Positions 1 through 5,030 are shown, numbered from the stretch's first letter. The stretch: 5,184 nucleotides of DNA from Mesoaciditogaceae bacterium (GCA_015486145.1 WFSH01000066.1:1-5184); one strand, 5' to 3'. Notes: generated from the sequence alone by a model not told the origin. Translations and numbers: made by a program.

Positions 1-54
1 TTTCAGGATGACGGTGTGGTCAAAGACTCCAAAAAACGTCTGAATCAGTTTTGA
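1..54 (+). CDS. C-terminal tail of an unidentified upstream gene
   Basis: Reading from the first base in frame 1 gives 17 residues ending in KKRLNQF and a TGA stop at 52-54. The segment is charged and looks like an ordinary protein C-terminus. A second frame is also open to a TGA at 41-43, so the frame is not certain. I do not recognise the family. If real, it is on the same strand as rsmG and about 170 bases upstream of it, so it may be in the same transcription direction but is not tightly coupled. Confidence 0.35.
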   Translation, partial: FQDDGVVKDSKKRLNQF

Positions 55-225
55 CAAGGCTTCAAAAAGATTACACTCACCGCTTGTAAAGCGGTACTAA
101 AATGTCAAAGAATGCTATTATTTTAAAAATGTTACCCATTCTATCGTGAAGAGAGCCATTTGAAATTCAATTGCTGAAAATTCCAACAATCAGATTTAAT
201 TTTTTATGAATGAGAAGGTGACCCC
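55..225. other. intergenic region upstream of rsmG, with a short perfect inverted repeat
   Basis: No gene is visible here. A perfect 7-bp inverted repeat with a 3-base loop lies at 79-95 (ACCGCTT, GTA, AAGCGGT). It is not followed by a T-run on either strand, so it is not a convincing terminator. The sequence TTGACA at 51-56 lacks a good -10 at normal spacing. The last 60 bases are AT-rich and hold a weak candidate promoter for rsmG. Confidence 0.5.
171..200 (+). promoter_or_regulatory. weak candidate promoter for the rsmG cluster
   Basis: TTGCTG (171-176) and TTTAAT (195-200) are separated by 18 bases, the same spacing as the three better promoters in this window. The -10 matches five of six consensus bases but the -35 is poor. 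It would give a leader of about 20 bases before the rsmG ATG. Transcription could instead come from further upstream. Confidence 0.3.
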
Positions 226-861
226 ATGGAATTGCTTGTACCACTTAGAACCAACGATCTTAATATTGAAATCCAAACGGTGGACAGTTTGAAAACGTAC
301 ATAAAATTTCTCGAAAAATGGAACAACATTCACGCCCTCACATCGGTGTCAGCAAGAGAAATACCTTACGTTTTTGTGGTAGAACCTTTGTTAACCGCCA
401 AAGTGCTTTCAAAATTCATAAATCCAACAACTTGCATCGATTTGGGAACTGGATTTGGGAATCCAGGTGTGGCTATGTCGGTTTACTTCAAAAACGCACG
501 ATTTACGTTGGTTGATTCATCCCAAAAGAAAACGGCTTTGCTCAGGAGTGCCCTTGACATGTCCGGAATCAAAAATGTTGAAGTGATAACAAAGCGCGTA
601 GAAGAACTGGCAAAAACTCACAAAAACATGTTTGATTTGGTGGTATCGAGAGGCATGGGTTCCCTTGAAAAGGTCGTCACGTATGCCGACCTCTTTGTCA
701 AACCCAACGGAATTGTTGCAATTTTCAAAGCGCGAATAGATCAACAAGAAATGCTTAAGGACAAAAATGATCTGAAATTCGAACGTGTTGTAAATCTCAG
801 CGTTTCATATCCCATGAAAAAAGTCCATAGATATGTGATCGTATACAAGAAGATGGTATAA
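226..861 (+). CDS. rsmG: 16S rRNA (guanine-527 N7) methyltransferase RsmG
   Basis: RsmG (GidB) uses S-adenosylmethionine to methylate N7 of G527 in 16S rRNA, in the 530 loop of the small subunit. The 211-residue product has the class I methyltransferase core: motif I DLGTGFGNPG at about residues 72-81, then FTLVDSSQKKTALL (residues 83-96, with the SAM-ribose acidic residue), VVSRGMGSLEKV at about 139-150 (equivalent to the SRA.a.l motif), and a beta strand ending in KA (168-169). Length is typical for the family (about 205-240). The ATG at 226 is preceded by GAAGGTGA at good distance. The usual N-terminal NLT...H..DS signature is degenerate here (ALTSV, then YVFVVEPLL). The stop is followed after one base by the next gene, so the two are probably co-transcribed. 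Family assignment is firm. Confidence 0.93.
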   Translation: MELLVPLRTNDLNIEIQTVDSLKTYIKFLEKWNNIHALTSVSAREIPYVFVVEPLLTAKVLSKFINPTTCIDLGTGFGNPGVAMSVYFKNARFTLVDSSQKKTALLRSALDMSGIKNVEVITKRVEELAKTHKNMFDLVVSRGMGSLEKVVTYADLFVKPNGIVAIFKARIDQQEMLKDKNDLKFERVVNLSVSYPMKKVHRYVIVYKKMV

Positions 862-862
862 A

Positions 863-1621
863 TTGAAATGGTACCTGATCGATTTCGAAATCCTTGATGG
901 AGAACGCAACATGTCAACGGATATGGCGATGATGAACATAGCACAAATGGGAACTCCAATCTTACGGTTGTACGGATGGAGTGTTCCAACACTTTCAATT
1001 GGAAAATTTCAAAATATTGAAGAGATAAACATCGATTACCTCAAAGAGATGAATTTTGGATTGGTACGGCGTCCAAGTGGAGGAAGAGCCGTTTTTCACT
1101 GTGATGAGCTAACTTACGCAGTTGCACTACCAGAATTCATGGTCTCAAGAAGTGTTATAAAGACCTACCTTGAGATTTCTAAAGCCATTGTAAAAGGGTT
1201 AAATGAGATTGGGTTGAACTGCGAAATTGCGAGGGAACGCGCTAAAGAAAGATACACAAAATTTGCCGCATGTTTTGCAACTACTTCTCTCCATGAAGTG
1301 ATATCAAATGGTAAAAAGCTCGTTGGAAGTGCACAGGTTAGAAAAAATGGTGTTGTTCTTCAACATGGTTCCATTCCAATGAAATGTCATTTTGTTGAGT
1401 ACGCAAACAGTTTTAGAATGACACGAGCACAAAGAGAAAAACTGATCACACGACTTGAGAAATCAACCACATGTGTCTCAAAGTGTTTGAACGTTGAATT
1501 TGAGGATGTAAAAGATGCCATCGTTACCGCGTTTCACACCACCTTCGACGCGGGATTTGTACCTTTTCGCAAAAAAATAAACTGGGAGAAATACGTTGCG
1601 GATGTGAAAGTATGGGATTAA
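863..1621 (+). CDS. LipM/LplA-family octanoyl or lipoyl protein transferase
   Basis: This is a member of the biotin/lipoate ligase fold family (BPL_LplA_LipB), which attaches octanoyl or lipoyl groups to the lysine of lipoyl domains such as GcvH. The 252 residues start in the family's usual way (KWYLID...NMSTDMAM), which supports the TTG at 863 rather than the ATG at 911. RRPSGGRAVFH at 69-79 is the substrate-binding motif. AACFATTSLHEV contains Cys137, at the position of the acyl-carrying cysteine of Bacillus LipM. NGKKLVGSAQVRKNGVVLQH contains the conserved lysine (Lys152) of the family. The cysteine plus the GSAQ-R-G-LQHGS block fits LipM (octanoyl-ACP:protein transferase) better than an ATP-dependent LplA ligase, but the sequence alone does not settle the donor. 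No strong Shine-Dalgarno is present, so translation may depend on the preceding rsmG. The 3' end overlaps rsmI by 10 bases. Confidence 0.85.
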   Translation: MKWYLIDFEILDGERNMSTDMAMMNIAQMGTPILRLYGWSVPTLSIGKFQNIEEINIDYLKEMNFGLVRRPSGGRAVFHCDELTYAVALPEFMVSRSVIKTYLEISKAIVKGLNEIGLNCEIARERAKERYTKFAACFATTSLHEVISNGKKLVGSAQVRKNGVVLQHGSIPMKCHFVEYANSFRMTRAQREKLITRLEKSTTCVSKCLNVEFEDVKDAIVTAFHTTFDAGFVPFRKKINWEKYVADVKVWD

Positions 1622-2292
1622 AAATTGTTGGAACGCCGATTGGGAACCTTTCCGACATATCACAAAGAGCTTTGAAAATCCTGAAAAGCGTAGATGCCAT
1701 TTTATGCGAGGACACACGCCAAACGATAAAGTTGATGAATCATTACCTAATATCCAATAAATTGATATCTTTCAACGATCAAAACTCATCTCGAAAAATT
1801 CCAAAACTCGTAAAAGAATTGAAAAAAGGTGCGGAATATGCACTCGTTAGCGATGCGGGAATGCCGGTAATTTCTGACCCGGGACTAAAATTGATCGATG
1901 CTTGCCACAAAAACAACATTCCAATTGATGTCATTCCCGGTCCGAGTGCGGTTGTGTGTGCAATAGCTGCAAGCGGTTTAAACGCTTCGCATTTTGTGTT
2001 CCTGGGCTTTTTACCACGCGGTTCAAAAATGCGAAAGTTACTCAGGGAGGTTTCTCAACTAAACATGGCAACCGTCTTTTACGAATCTCCGTATAGACTT
2101 AAAGAAACCTTGAAAGAAATATGCAACATCTCGCCCAATTCTAAAATCTTCGTAGCTCGAGAAATGACAAAACTTCATCAAAGCTTTTACAGAGGATCGC
2201 CTTGCGAGCTATCCGATGTTATAAACTTTGTTGGAGAAATGACAATCGTAGTCGAATGGAAAAAAGAAAACAAAAATGTTAAGACCTGTTGA
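1612..2292 (+). CDS. rsmI: 16S rRNA (cytidine-1402 2'-O) methyltransferase RsmI
   Basis: RsmI 2'-O-methylates C1402 in the decoding region of 16S rRNA. The protein belongs to the tetrapyrrole methylase fold and shows its signatures in order: GTPIGNL (7-13), CEDTR (32-36), SDAGMP (80-85), ISDPG (87-91), IPGPSA (108-113), FYESP (156-160) and AREMTKLHQ (182-190). At 226 residues it is shorter than the E. coli enzyme (about 286), lacking the C-terminal extension after the methylase domain. The ATG lies inside the previous gene, in another frame, with only a weak ribosome binding site, which suggests translational coupling. The stop codon TGA overlaps the -35 element of the spoVS promoter. Identification is firm. 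Confidence 0.95.
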   Translation: MGLKIVGTPIGNLSDISQRALKILKSVDAILCEDTRQTIKLMNHYLISNKLISFNDQNSSRKIPKLVKELKKGAEYALVSDAGMPVISDPGLKLIDACHKNNIPIDVIPGPSAVVCAIAASGLNASHFVFLGFLPRGSKMRKLLREVSQLNMATVFYESPYRLKETLKEICNISPNSKIFVAREMTKLHQSFYRGSPCELSDVINFVGEMTIVVEWKKENKNVKTC

Positions 2293-2318
2293 CTTCATTG
2301 TTGATTTTTTTGTATAAT
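2289..2318 (+). promoter_or_regulatory. promoter of spoVS
   Basis: TTGACT (2289-2294) and a perfect TATAAT (2313-2318) are separated by 18 bases, the spacer being T-rich. The -35 overlaps the rsmI stop codon. Predicted start is near 2325, giving a leader of roughly 44 bases before the spoVS ATG. Confidence 0.75.
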
Positions 2319-2368
2319 AATTGATCGTAGTTTGTGTCAAAAAGCATCTACCAAGGGAGGCAAAAAAC

Positions 2369-2632
2369 ATGGAAGCTTTGAAAGTCTCATCCAAGTCTAG
2401 ACCGAATGCAGTTGCAGGTGCACTCGCTGGAGTATTAAGAGAAAATGGTAGAGCAGAAATCCAAGCGATTGGTGCTGGAGCGGTTAACCAAGCCGTAAAA
2501 GCGATCGCCATCGCGAGGGGCTATGTCGCACCAAGTGGAATGGACTTGGTGTGCATTCCAGCATTTGTCGATGTTGAAATTGATGGGGACACCAGAACCG
2601 CGCTTAAATTTGCCATTGAACCCCGTAAGTAA
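2369..2632 (+). CDS. spoVS: stage V sporulation protein S (SpoVS) family protein
   Basis: SpoVS is a small Alba-like-fold protein. It affects spore coat assembly and septation in Bacillus but is also kept in non-sporulating lineages such as Thermus and Thermotogota, where its job is unclear. The 87 residues match the family over their whole length: LKVSSKSRPNAVAGALAGVL near the start, AEIQAIGAGAVNQAVKAIAI in the middle (about 29-48), then ARGYVAP and DLVCIPAF (to about 66) and a final beta segment ALKFAIEP. The ATG at 2369 is chosen over an in-frame ATG at 2321 because GGGAGG at 2355-2360 sits 8 bases upstream, the family starts here, and the promoter's predicted start site lies at about 2325, past the earlier ATG. 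It is monocistronic, with its own promoter and terminator. Nucleic-acid binding is an inference from the Alba-like fold. Confidence 0.95.
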   Translation: MEALKVSSKSRPNAVAGALAGVLRENGRAEIQAIGAGAVNQAVKAIAIARGYVAPSGMDLVCIPAFVDVEIDGDTRTALKFAIEPRK

Positions 2633-2652
2633 AAGCACAAAGCTTCATTTGT

Positions 2653-2677
2653 AAAGCGCCCTTTCGGGCGCTTTTTT
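2653..2677 (+). terminator. intrinsic terminator of spoVS
   Basis: A perfect stem GCGCCC (2656-2661) with GGGCGC (2666-2671) and loop TTTC is extended by AAA/TTT pairs and followed by six T residues (2672-2677), 20 bases after the spoVS stop. On the minus strand the same stem has a GAAA loop but only three T residues after it, so it may stop trpB2 transcription less efficiently. Confidence 0.9.
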
Positions 2678-2696
2678 GAACGCAAAATTTGTCTTT

Positions 2697-3965
2697 CTAA
2701 GCGTACGCGTTCAAATCAAGTAGTCCGTGTCCGCTAAAGTTGAAAACGATGACTTTCTTTTCTCCGAGTTTGGCCGCCTCTTTGGCATACCGAATGGCCC
2801 CGGCAATTGCATGGCTTGTTTCAGGTGCCGGTATAATTCCTTCCACAACTGAAAAAAGTTTTGCGGCGTTGAAAGCTTCTTCCTGATCAACGGCGATGGC
2901 ATTTATCATTCCTTCATGTATCAGCTTGCTTATTATAGGAGAAGCTCCGTGATATCTCAAACCTCCCGCGTGAATTGGCGGCGGAACAAAATCTTTTCCC
3001 AACGTGTACATCTTCAACAGTGGAGTTAATCCGGCTGAATCCCCATAATCGTAGCGATACTCTCCTTTCGTCAACGATGGACACGCCACGGGCTCACAAG
3101 CAACGATCTCCAATTTCTCATTTTTTAACTTTTCAGGTATAAACGGGAGCACAAATCCACCAAAGTTAGAGCCACCCCCAAAACACCCCAAAAGCACGTC
3201 TGGTTCCTCAGCAACAATTTCCATCTGTTTCTTTGCTTCTTGTCCTATGACAGTTTGATGAAGCAAAACGTGATCGAGAACACTGCCGAGAGAATAGTTA
3301 ACATTCTTGGACTTAAAAGCAAATTCAACCGCTTCACTTATCGCCATTCCAAGGCTTCCAGTTGTATCTGGATCCTTGCTCAAAAATGACCTCCCATTTT
3401 CCGTCAACGAGCTTGGACTTGGATGAATTTTTCCATCAAAAAAATTAACCATGCGTCTTCTGAACGGTTTCTGTTCCAAACTGATCTTCACCATGAAAAC
3501 TTCAACATCCATGTTAAGAATTTTTGTCGCGTAGGCAAGTGCACTTCCCCATTGACCGGCACCTGTTTCGGTCGAAAGTTTGGCAACCCCTTCATCTTTG
3601 TTAAAATATGCTTGAGCGATCGCCGTGTTGAGTTTATGGCTTCCCGTTGGACTGACAGATTCATTTTTATAATAGATGTGAGCGGGTGTGTCTAACGCAC
3701 GCTCAAGCCCAATCGCACGTACAAGGGGAGTGGGTCTGTAGATCGCGTACGCTTCACGTACCTTGGAGGGAATTGGTATTTCTCTTTCCAACGTCATTTC
3801 CTGTTCTATCAAATGTTTCGGGAAGATCGCGGCTAATTTCTCTGGATCCATGGGCTCATTCGTCTCCGGATCCAGCGGGGGATCAAAGCCGAACGGCACA
3901 TCAGCCTTAACGTTGTACCAGTACTTTGGAATATCTTCGTCATTTAAATACACCCTTCTGTTCAT
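2697..3965 (-). CDS. trpB2: tryptophan synthase beta chain-like enzyme TrpB2 (TrpEb_2)
   Basis: This is a PLP-dependent enzyme of the TrpB2 subfamily, which condenses indole with serine (or related substrates) to make tryptophan, often without a TrpA partner. In the 422 residues: YRPTPL (76-81); the cofactor lysine Lys111 in SPTGSHKLNTA; ETGAGQWG (133-140), where TrpB2 proteins have W and TrpB1 proteins have H; the phosphate-binding loop GCFGGGSNFGG (260-270); and a C-terminal SGHGLLDL (411-418). The long N-terminus and length of about 420 are also typical of TrpB2. The ATG at 3965 follows AGGAGG (3974-3979) by 8 bases. No trpA or other trp gene is adjacent. Upstream are a Trp-rich leader peptide and an attenuator, which indicate control by charged tRNA-Trp and support a real role in tryptophan synthesis or indole salvage. 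Confidence 0.95.
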   Translation of the reverse strand: MNRRVYLNDEDIPKYWYNVKADVPFGFDPPLDPETNEPMDPEKLAAIFPKHLIEQEMTLEREIPIPSKVREAYAIYRPTPLVRAIGLERALDTPAHIYYKNESVSPTGSHKLNTAIAQAYFNKDEGVAKLSTETGAGQWGSALAYATKILNMDVEVFMVKISLEQKPFRRRMVNFFDGKIHPSPSSLTENGRSFLSKDPDTTGSLGMAISEAVEFAFKSKNVNYSLGSVLDHVLLHQTVIGQEAKKQMEIVAEEPDVLLGCFGGGSNFGGFVLPFIPEKLKNEKLEIVACEPVACPSLTKGEYRYDYGDSAGLTPLLKMYTLGKDFVPPPIHAGGLRYHGASPIISKLIHEGMINAIAVDQEEAFNAAKLFSVVEGIIPAPETSHAIAGAIRYAKEAAKLGEKKVIVFNFSGHGLLDLNAYA

Positions 3966-3989
3966 CGTTACCGCCTCCTTTTTTGATAT

Positions 3990-4034
3990 AAAAAAATACC
4001 GGAGATTCTTTTATTAAAGAGTCCCCGGTATTTT
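3990..4034 (-). terminator. attenuator terminator (segments 3:4) upstream of trpB2
   Basis: On the minus strand, AATACCGGGGACTC (4032-4019) pairs with GAATCTCCGGTATT (4008-3995) with one C/A mismatch and one G/U pair. Three further U/A pairs close an AAUA loop. A run of seven U residues (3996-3990) ends the hairpin, followed by AUAU. The trpB2 ribosome binding site lies only 11 bases beyond, so this terminator sits in the leader, not at a gene end. Its 5' arm also belongs to the competing antiterminator. Confidence 0.93.
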
Positions 4035-4092
4035 GGCTTTTGACATTCAATTAAAAAACACGCGTCAAGTACGACCAAAATACCGGCCGTAC
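4025..4092 (-). promoter_or_regulatory. trp attenuator: protector hairpin (1:2) and antiterminator (2:3)
   Basis: Two exclusive pairings are visible on the minus strand. Hairpin 1:2 pairs GTACGGCC (4092-4085), starting at the last base of the third Trp codon, with GGTCGTAC (4076-4069), an 8-bp stem with one G/U and an 8-base loop. The antiterminator 2:3 pairs CCGGTATTTTGG (4086-4075) perfectly over 12 bp with CCAAAATACCGG (4036-4025), the latter being the 5' arm of the terminator. A ribosome stalled at the Trp codons would block segment 1 and free segment 2 to form the antiterminator. A ribosome at the leader stop (4065-4067) would cover part of segment 2 and allow the terminator. The geometry matches ribosome-mediated attenuation as known from enteric trp operons; function here is inferred. 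Confidence 0.9.
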
Positions 4093-4142
4093 CACCACCA
4101 CGCATCAATTTTAAATATTCGAGTTCCTAAACTTTTACCCAT
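4065..4142 (-). CDS. trpL: trp leader peptide, 25 residues with three tandem Trp codons
   Basis: A 25-codon reading frame from ATG at 4142 to TGA at 4065 starts MGKSLGTRIFKI and ends DAWWWYGRYFGRT. Trp codons 15-17 are consecutive (4092-4100), followed closely by two Tyr and one Phe codon. It is preceded by a near-perfect Shine-Dalgarno AAGGAG (4150-4155) at 7 bases. Three tandem Trp codons are most unlikely by chance next to a tryptophan synthase gene, and they sit exactly at the start of the hairpin pairings described for this leader. The peptide's role would be to sense charged tRNA-Trp through ribosome movement, not to act as a protein. The Shine-Dalgarno begins one base after the tRNA-Val CCA, so no separate promoter fits between them. 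Confidence 0.93.
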   Translation of the reverse strand: MGKSLGTRIFKIDAWWWYGRYFGRT

Positions 4143-4156
4143 TTTTACACTCCTTC

Positions 4157-4231
4157 TGGTGAGTGCGGCAGGGATTGAACCTGCGACCTCTTCCGCGTCA
4201 AGGAAGCGCTCTCCCACTGAGCTACGCACTC
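4157..4231 (-). tRNA. tRNA-Val, anticodon GAC, CCA encoded
   Basis: The minus strand folds into a full cloverleaf: acceptor GAGTGCG/CGCACTC (7 bp), D stem GCTC/GAGC with loop AGTGGGA, anticodon stem CTTCC/GGAAG with loop TTGACGC (anticodon GAC at 4197-4199), variable AGGTC, T stem GCAGG/CCTGC with loop TTCAATC, discriminator A at 4160 and encoded CCA at 4157-4159. The body is 72 nt without CCA. GAC reads valine codons GUC and GUU. It lies about 8 bases after the predicted start site of a strong promoter and directly before the trp leader, so it is probably the first element of a tRNA-trpL-trpB2 transcript. Confidence 0.97.
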
Positions 4232-4245
4232 ATCATCACTTTTGC

Positions 4246-4275
4246 ATTATACCTTAACTCTTTCACACTTGTCAA
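4246..4275 (-). promoter_or_regulatory. strong promoter of the tRNA-Val / trpL / trpB2 unit
   Basis: The minus strand has perfect TTGACA (4275-4270) and perfect TATAAT (4251-4246) separated by 18 bases. The predicted start is near 4239-4240, about 8 bases before the mature tRNA 5' end. No other good promoter is visible between the tRNA and trpB2. Confidence 0.92.
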
Positions 4276-4290
4276 GGTTTCGAATTGCTA

Positions 4291-4404
4291 CTCAGCTTCC
4301 GCTTCGGACATGAAAGTGGGAAAGACATTCTCCACAGGAGAATCCCACTCAGCTTCCGCTTCGGACATGAAAGTGGGAAAGACATTCTCCACAGGAGAAT
4401 CCCA
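4291..4404. repeat. two perfect tandem copies of a 57-bp hairpin-forming repeat
   Basis: Units at 4291-4347 and 4348-4404 are identical in all 57 bases, and the first four bases (CTCA) recur once more at 4405-4408. In each unit AGTGGG and CCCACT (the last two bases of which spill into the next unit) enclose a perfect ATTCTCC-ACA-GGAGAAT hairpin, leaving a one-sided 6-base AAAGAC bulge, 13 bp in all (unit 1: 4315-4349; unit 2: 4372-4406). CCCACT of unit 1 can also pair with AGTGGG of unit 2. A small CCG-CTT-CGG stem lies between. The array sits 15 bases upstream of the tRNA promoter and downstream of the envelope protein gene. Function is unknown; a dispersed intergenic repeat or 3'-end structural element is possible. 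Confidence 0.95.
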
Positions 4405-4417
4405 CTCATAAAAAATT

Positions 4418-4438
4418 TACATTAAATCATGAAATGTA
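4418..4438 (-). terminator. weak AT-rich hairpin with T-run, possible terminator
   Basis: On the minus strand TACATT (4438-4433) pairs with AATGTA (4423-4418) around a 9-base loop. A run of six T residues follows two bases later (4415-4410). The stem is short and AT-rich, so this is at most a secondary stop for transcription from the envelope protein gene. Confidence 0.25.
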
Positions 4439-4489
4439 GAGTAGGTGTATAGAGATATGTTAGATACAGTACACAAACGGCCTTTTTCC

Positions 4490-4514
4490 AAAAAAGAAAA
4501 CGACCTTAATCGTT
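4490..4514 (-). terminator. weak candidate terminator after the envelope protein gene
   Basis: On the minus strand AACGA (4514-4510) pairs with TCGTT (4503-4499) around the loop TTAAGG, and is followed by TTCTTTTTT (4498-4490), 19 bases after the stop codon. Position and T-run are right, but a 5-bp stem is weak. Confidence 0.4.
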
Positions 4515-4532
4515 AATGCACATTTTTGAAAA

Positions 4533-4997
4533 CTAAAATCCGAATTGAACTCCTACTGTCCCCATTGGAACGGTACCAAGCGAGATAGGAGAGTAAATCA
4601 GTTGATAGGACACTTCTCCATAAACTCTAACTGGTTTGAGATTTAACGCAACACCCCCATGAACGTATCCATGAGCTTTTAATTCACGTACAGAAAAAAT
4701 TCCCCTGTAAAAGAACCAAGTTGGGCTGAATCCCACATAAGTTTCAAAATTGGAAATGGGTATGTCCAAGTTCAAATACGTATAAAATTGAACCCAATAT
4801 GCTGGATTGGGATTTGAAAAAAGAAGGTGCCCAGCTACATCAACAGACAAACTCGAACCAAAGGTTAGCCTTCCCTCGAACATATTTCTTGCAGAACCAC
4901 CAAATTCGTGCGTAACTCCTCCGCCAATGTAAGTCCCGGCGTACAACGTGCCTGCTAATATTGAAACAACTACCAACAAAATTATGATGCTTTTCAC
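4533..4997 (-). CDS. small secreted envelope protein, probable beta-barrel
   Basis: I do not recognise a named family. The 154-residue product begins with a signal peptide: a basic residue at position 2, a hydrophobic core IIILLVVVSILAG and a likely cleavage after LYA at residue 20. The mature 134 residues are rich in Gly and aromatic residues and alternate polar and hydrophobic positions in roughly eight strands separated by short turns (for example YWVQFYTYLNLDI, VRVYGEVSYQLIY). The chain ends in GTVGVQFGF with a terminal Phe, as outer membrane beta-barrel proteins do for assembly. An 8-strand barrel is a reasonable inference; location in the outer envelope (the toga in Thermotogota) is likely but not proven. 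The start is GTG at 4997, with GGGAG at 5007-5011 positioned 9 bases upstream. It has its own promoter and appears monocistronic. Confidence 0.85.
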   Translation of the reverse strand: MKSIIILLVVVSILAGTLYAGTYIGGGVTHEFGGSARNMFEGRLTFGSSLSVDVAGHLLFSNPNPAYWVQFYTYLNLDIPISNFETYVGFSPTWFFYRGIFSVRELKAHGYVHGGVALNLKPVRVYGEVSYQLIYSPISLGTVPMGTVGVQFGF

Positions 4998-5030
4998 AGA
5001 AAATCACTCCCTTTTTGAGAAATTTTCAAA

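Noticed and set aside
79..95. tRNA gene with anticodon GTA
   Set aside because: Only the anticodon arm resembles a tRNA. No T-arm (GGTTC-type) follows, and no acceptor stem can be formed from the flanks.
2321..2368. N-terminal extension of SpoVS from an upstream in-frame ATG
   Set aside because: It precedes the strong GGGAGG ribosome binding site, is not part of the family, and starts before the predicted transcription start near 2325.
3423..4017. Several plus-strand open frames opposite trpB2
   Set aside because: They are antisense shadows of a well-conserved enzyme gene, with no protein family features or ribosome binding sites.
3990..4231. T-box riboswitch upstream of trpB2
   Set aside because: The structured element before the leader is a complete, mature-length tRNA-Val with encoded CCA, not a specifier-loop leader. 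The WWW reading frame with a strong Shine-Dalgarno explains the regulation.
4033..4257. Plus-strand frame containing GIEPATSSASRKRSPTELR
   Set aside because: This is the well-known spurious translation of a tRNA gene's opposite strand; it also runs over the trp attenuator.
4291..4408. CRISPR array
   Set aside because: The copies are directly adjacent with no unique spacers between them, there are only two, and no cas gene is present.
4163..4411. Plus-strand frame across the tRNA antisense and the 57-bp repeats, reading two copies of a 19-residue repeat with SASASDMKVGKTFS
   Set aside because: The frame starts inside the antisense of tRNA-Val. It stays open across the array because 57 is divisible by three. 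There is no ribosome binding site and no protein-like start. The DNA-level hairpins explain the conservation better.
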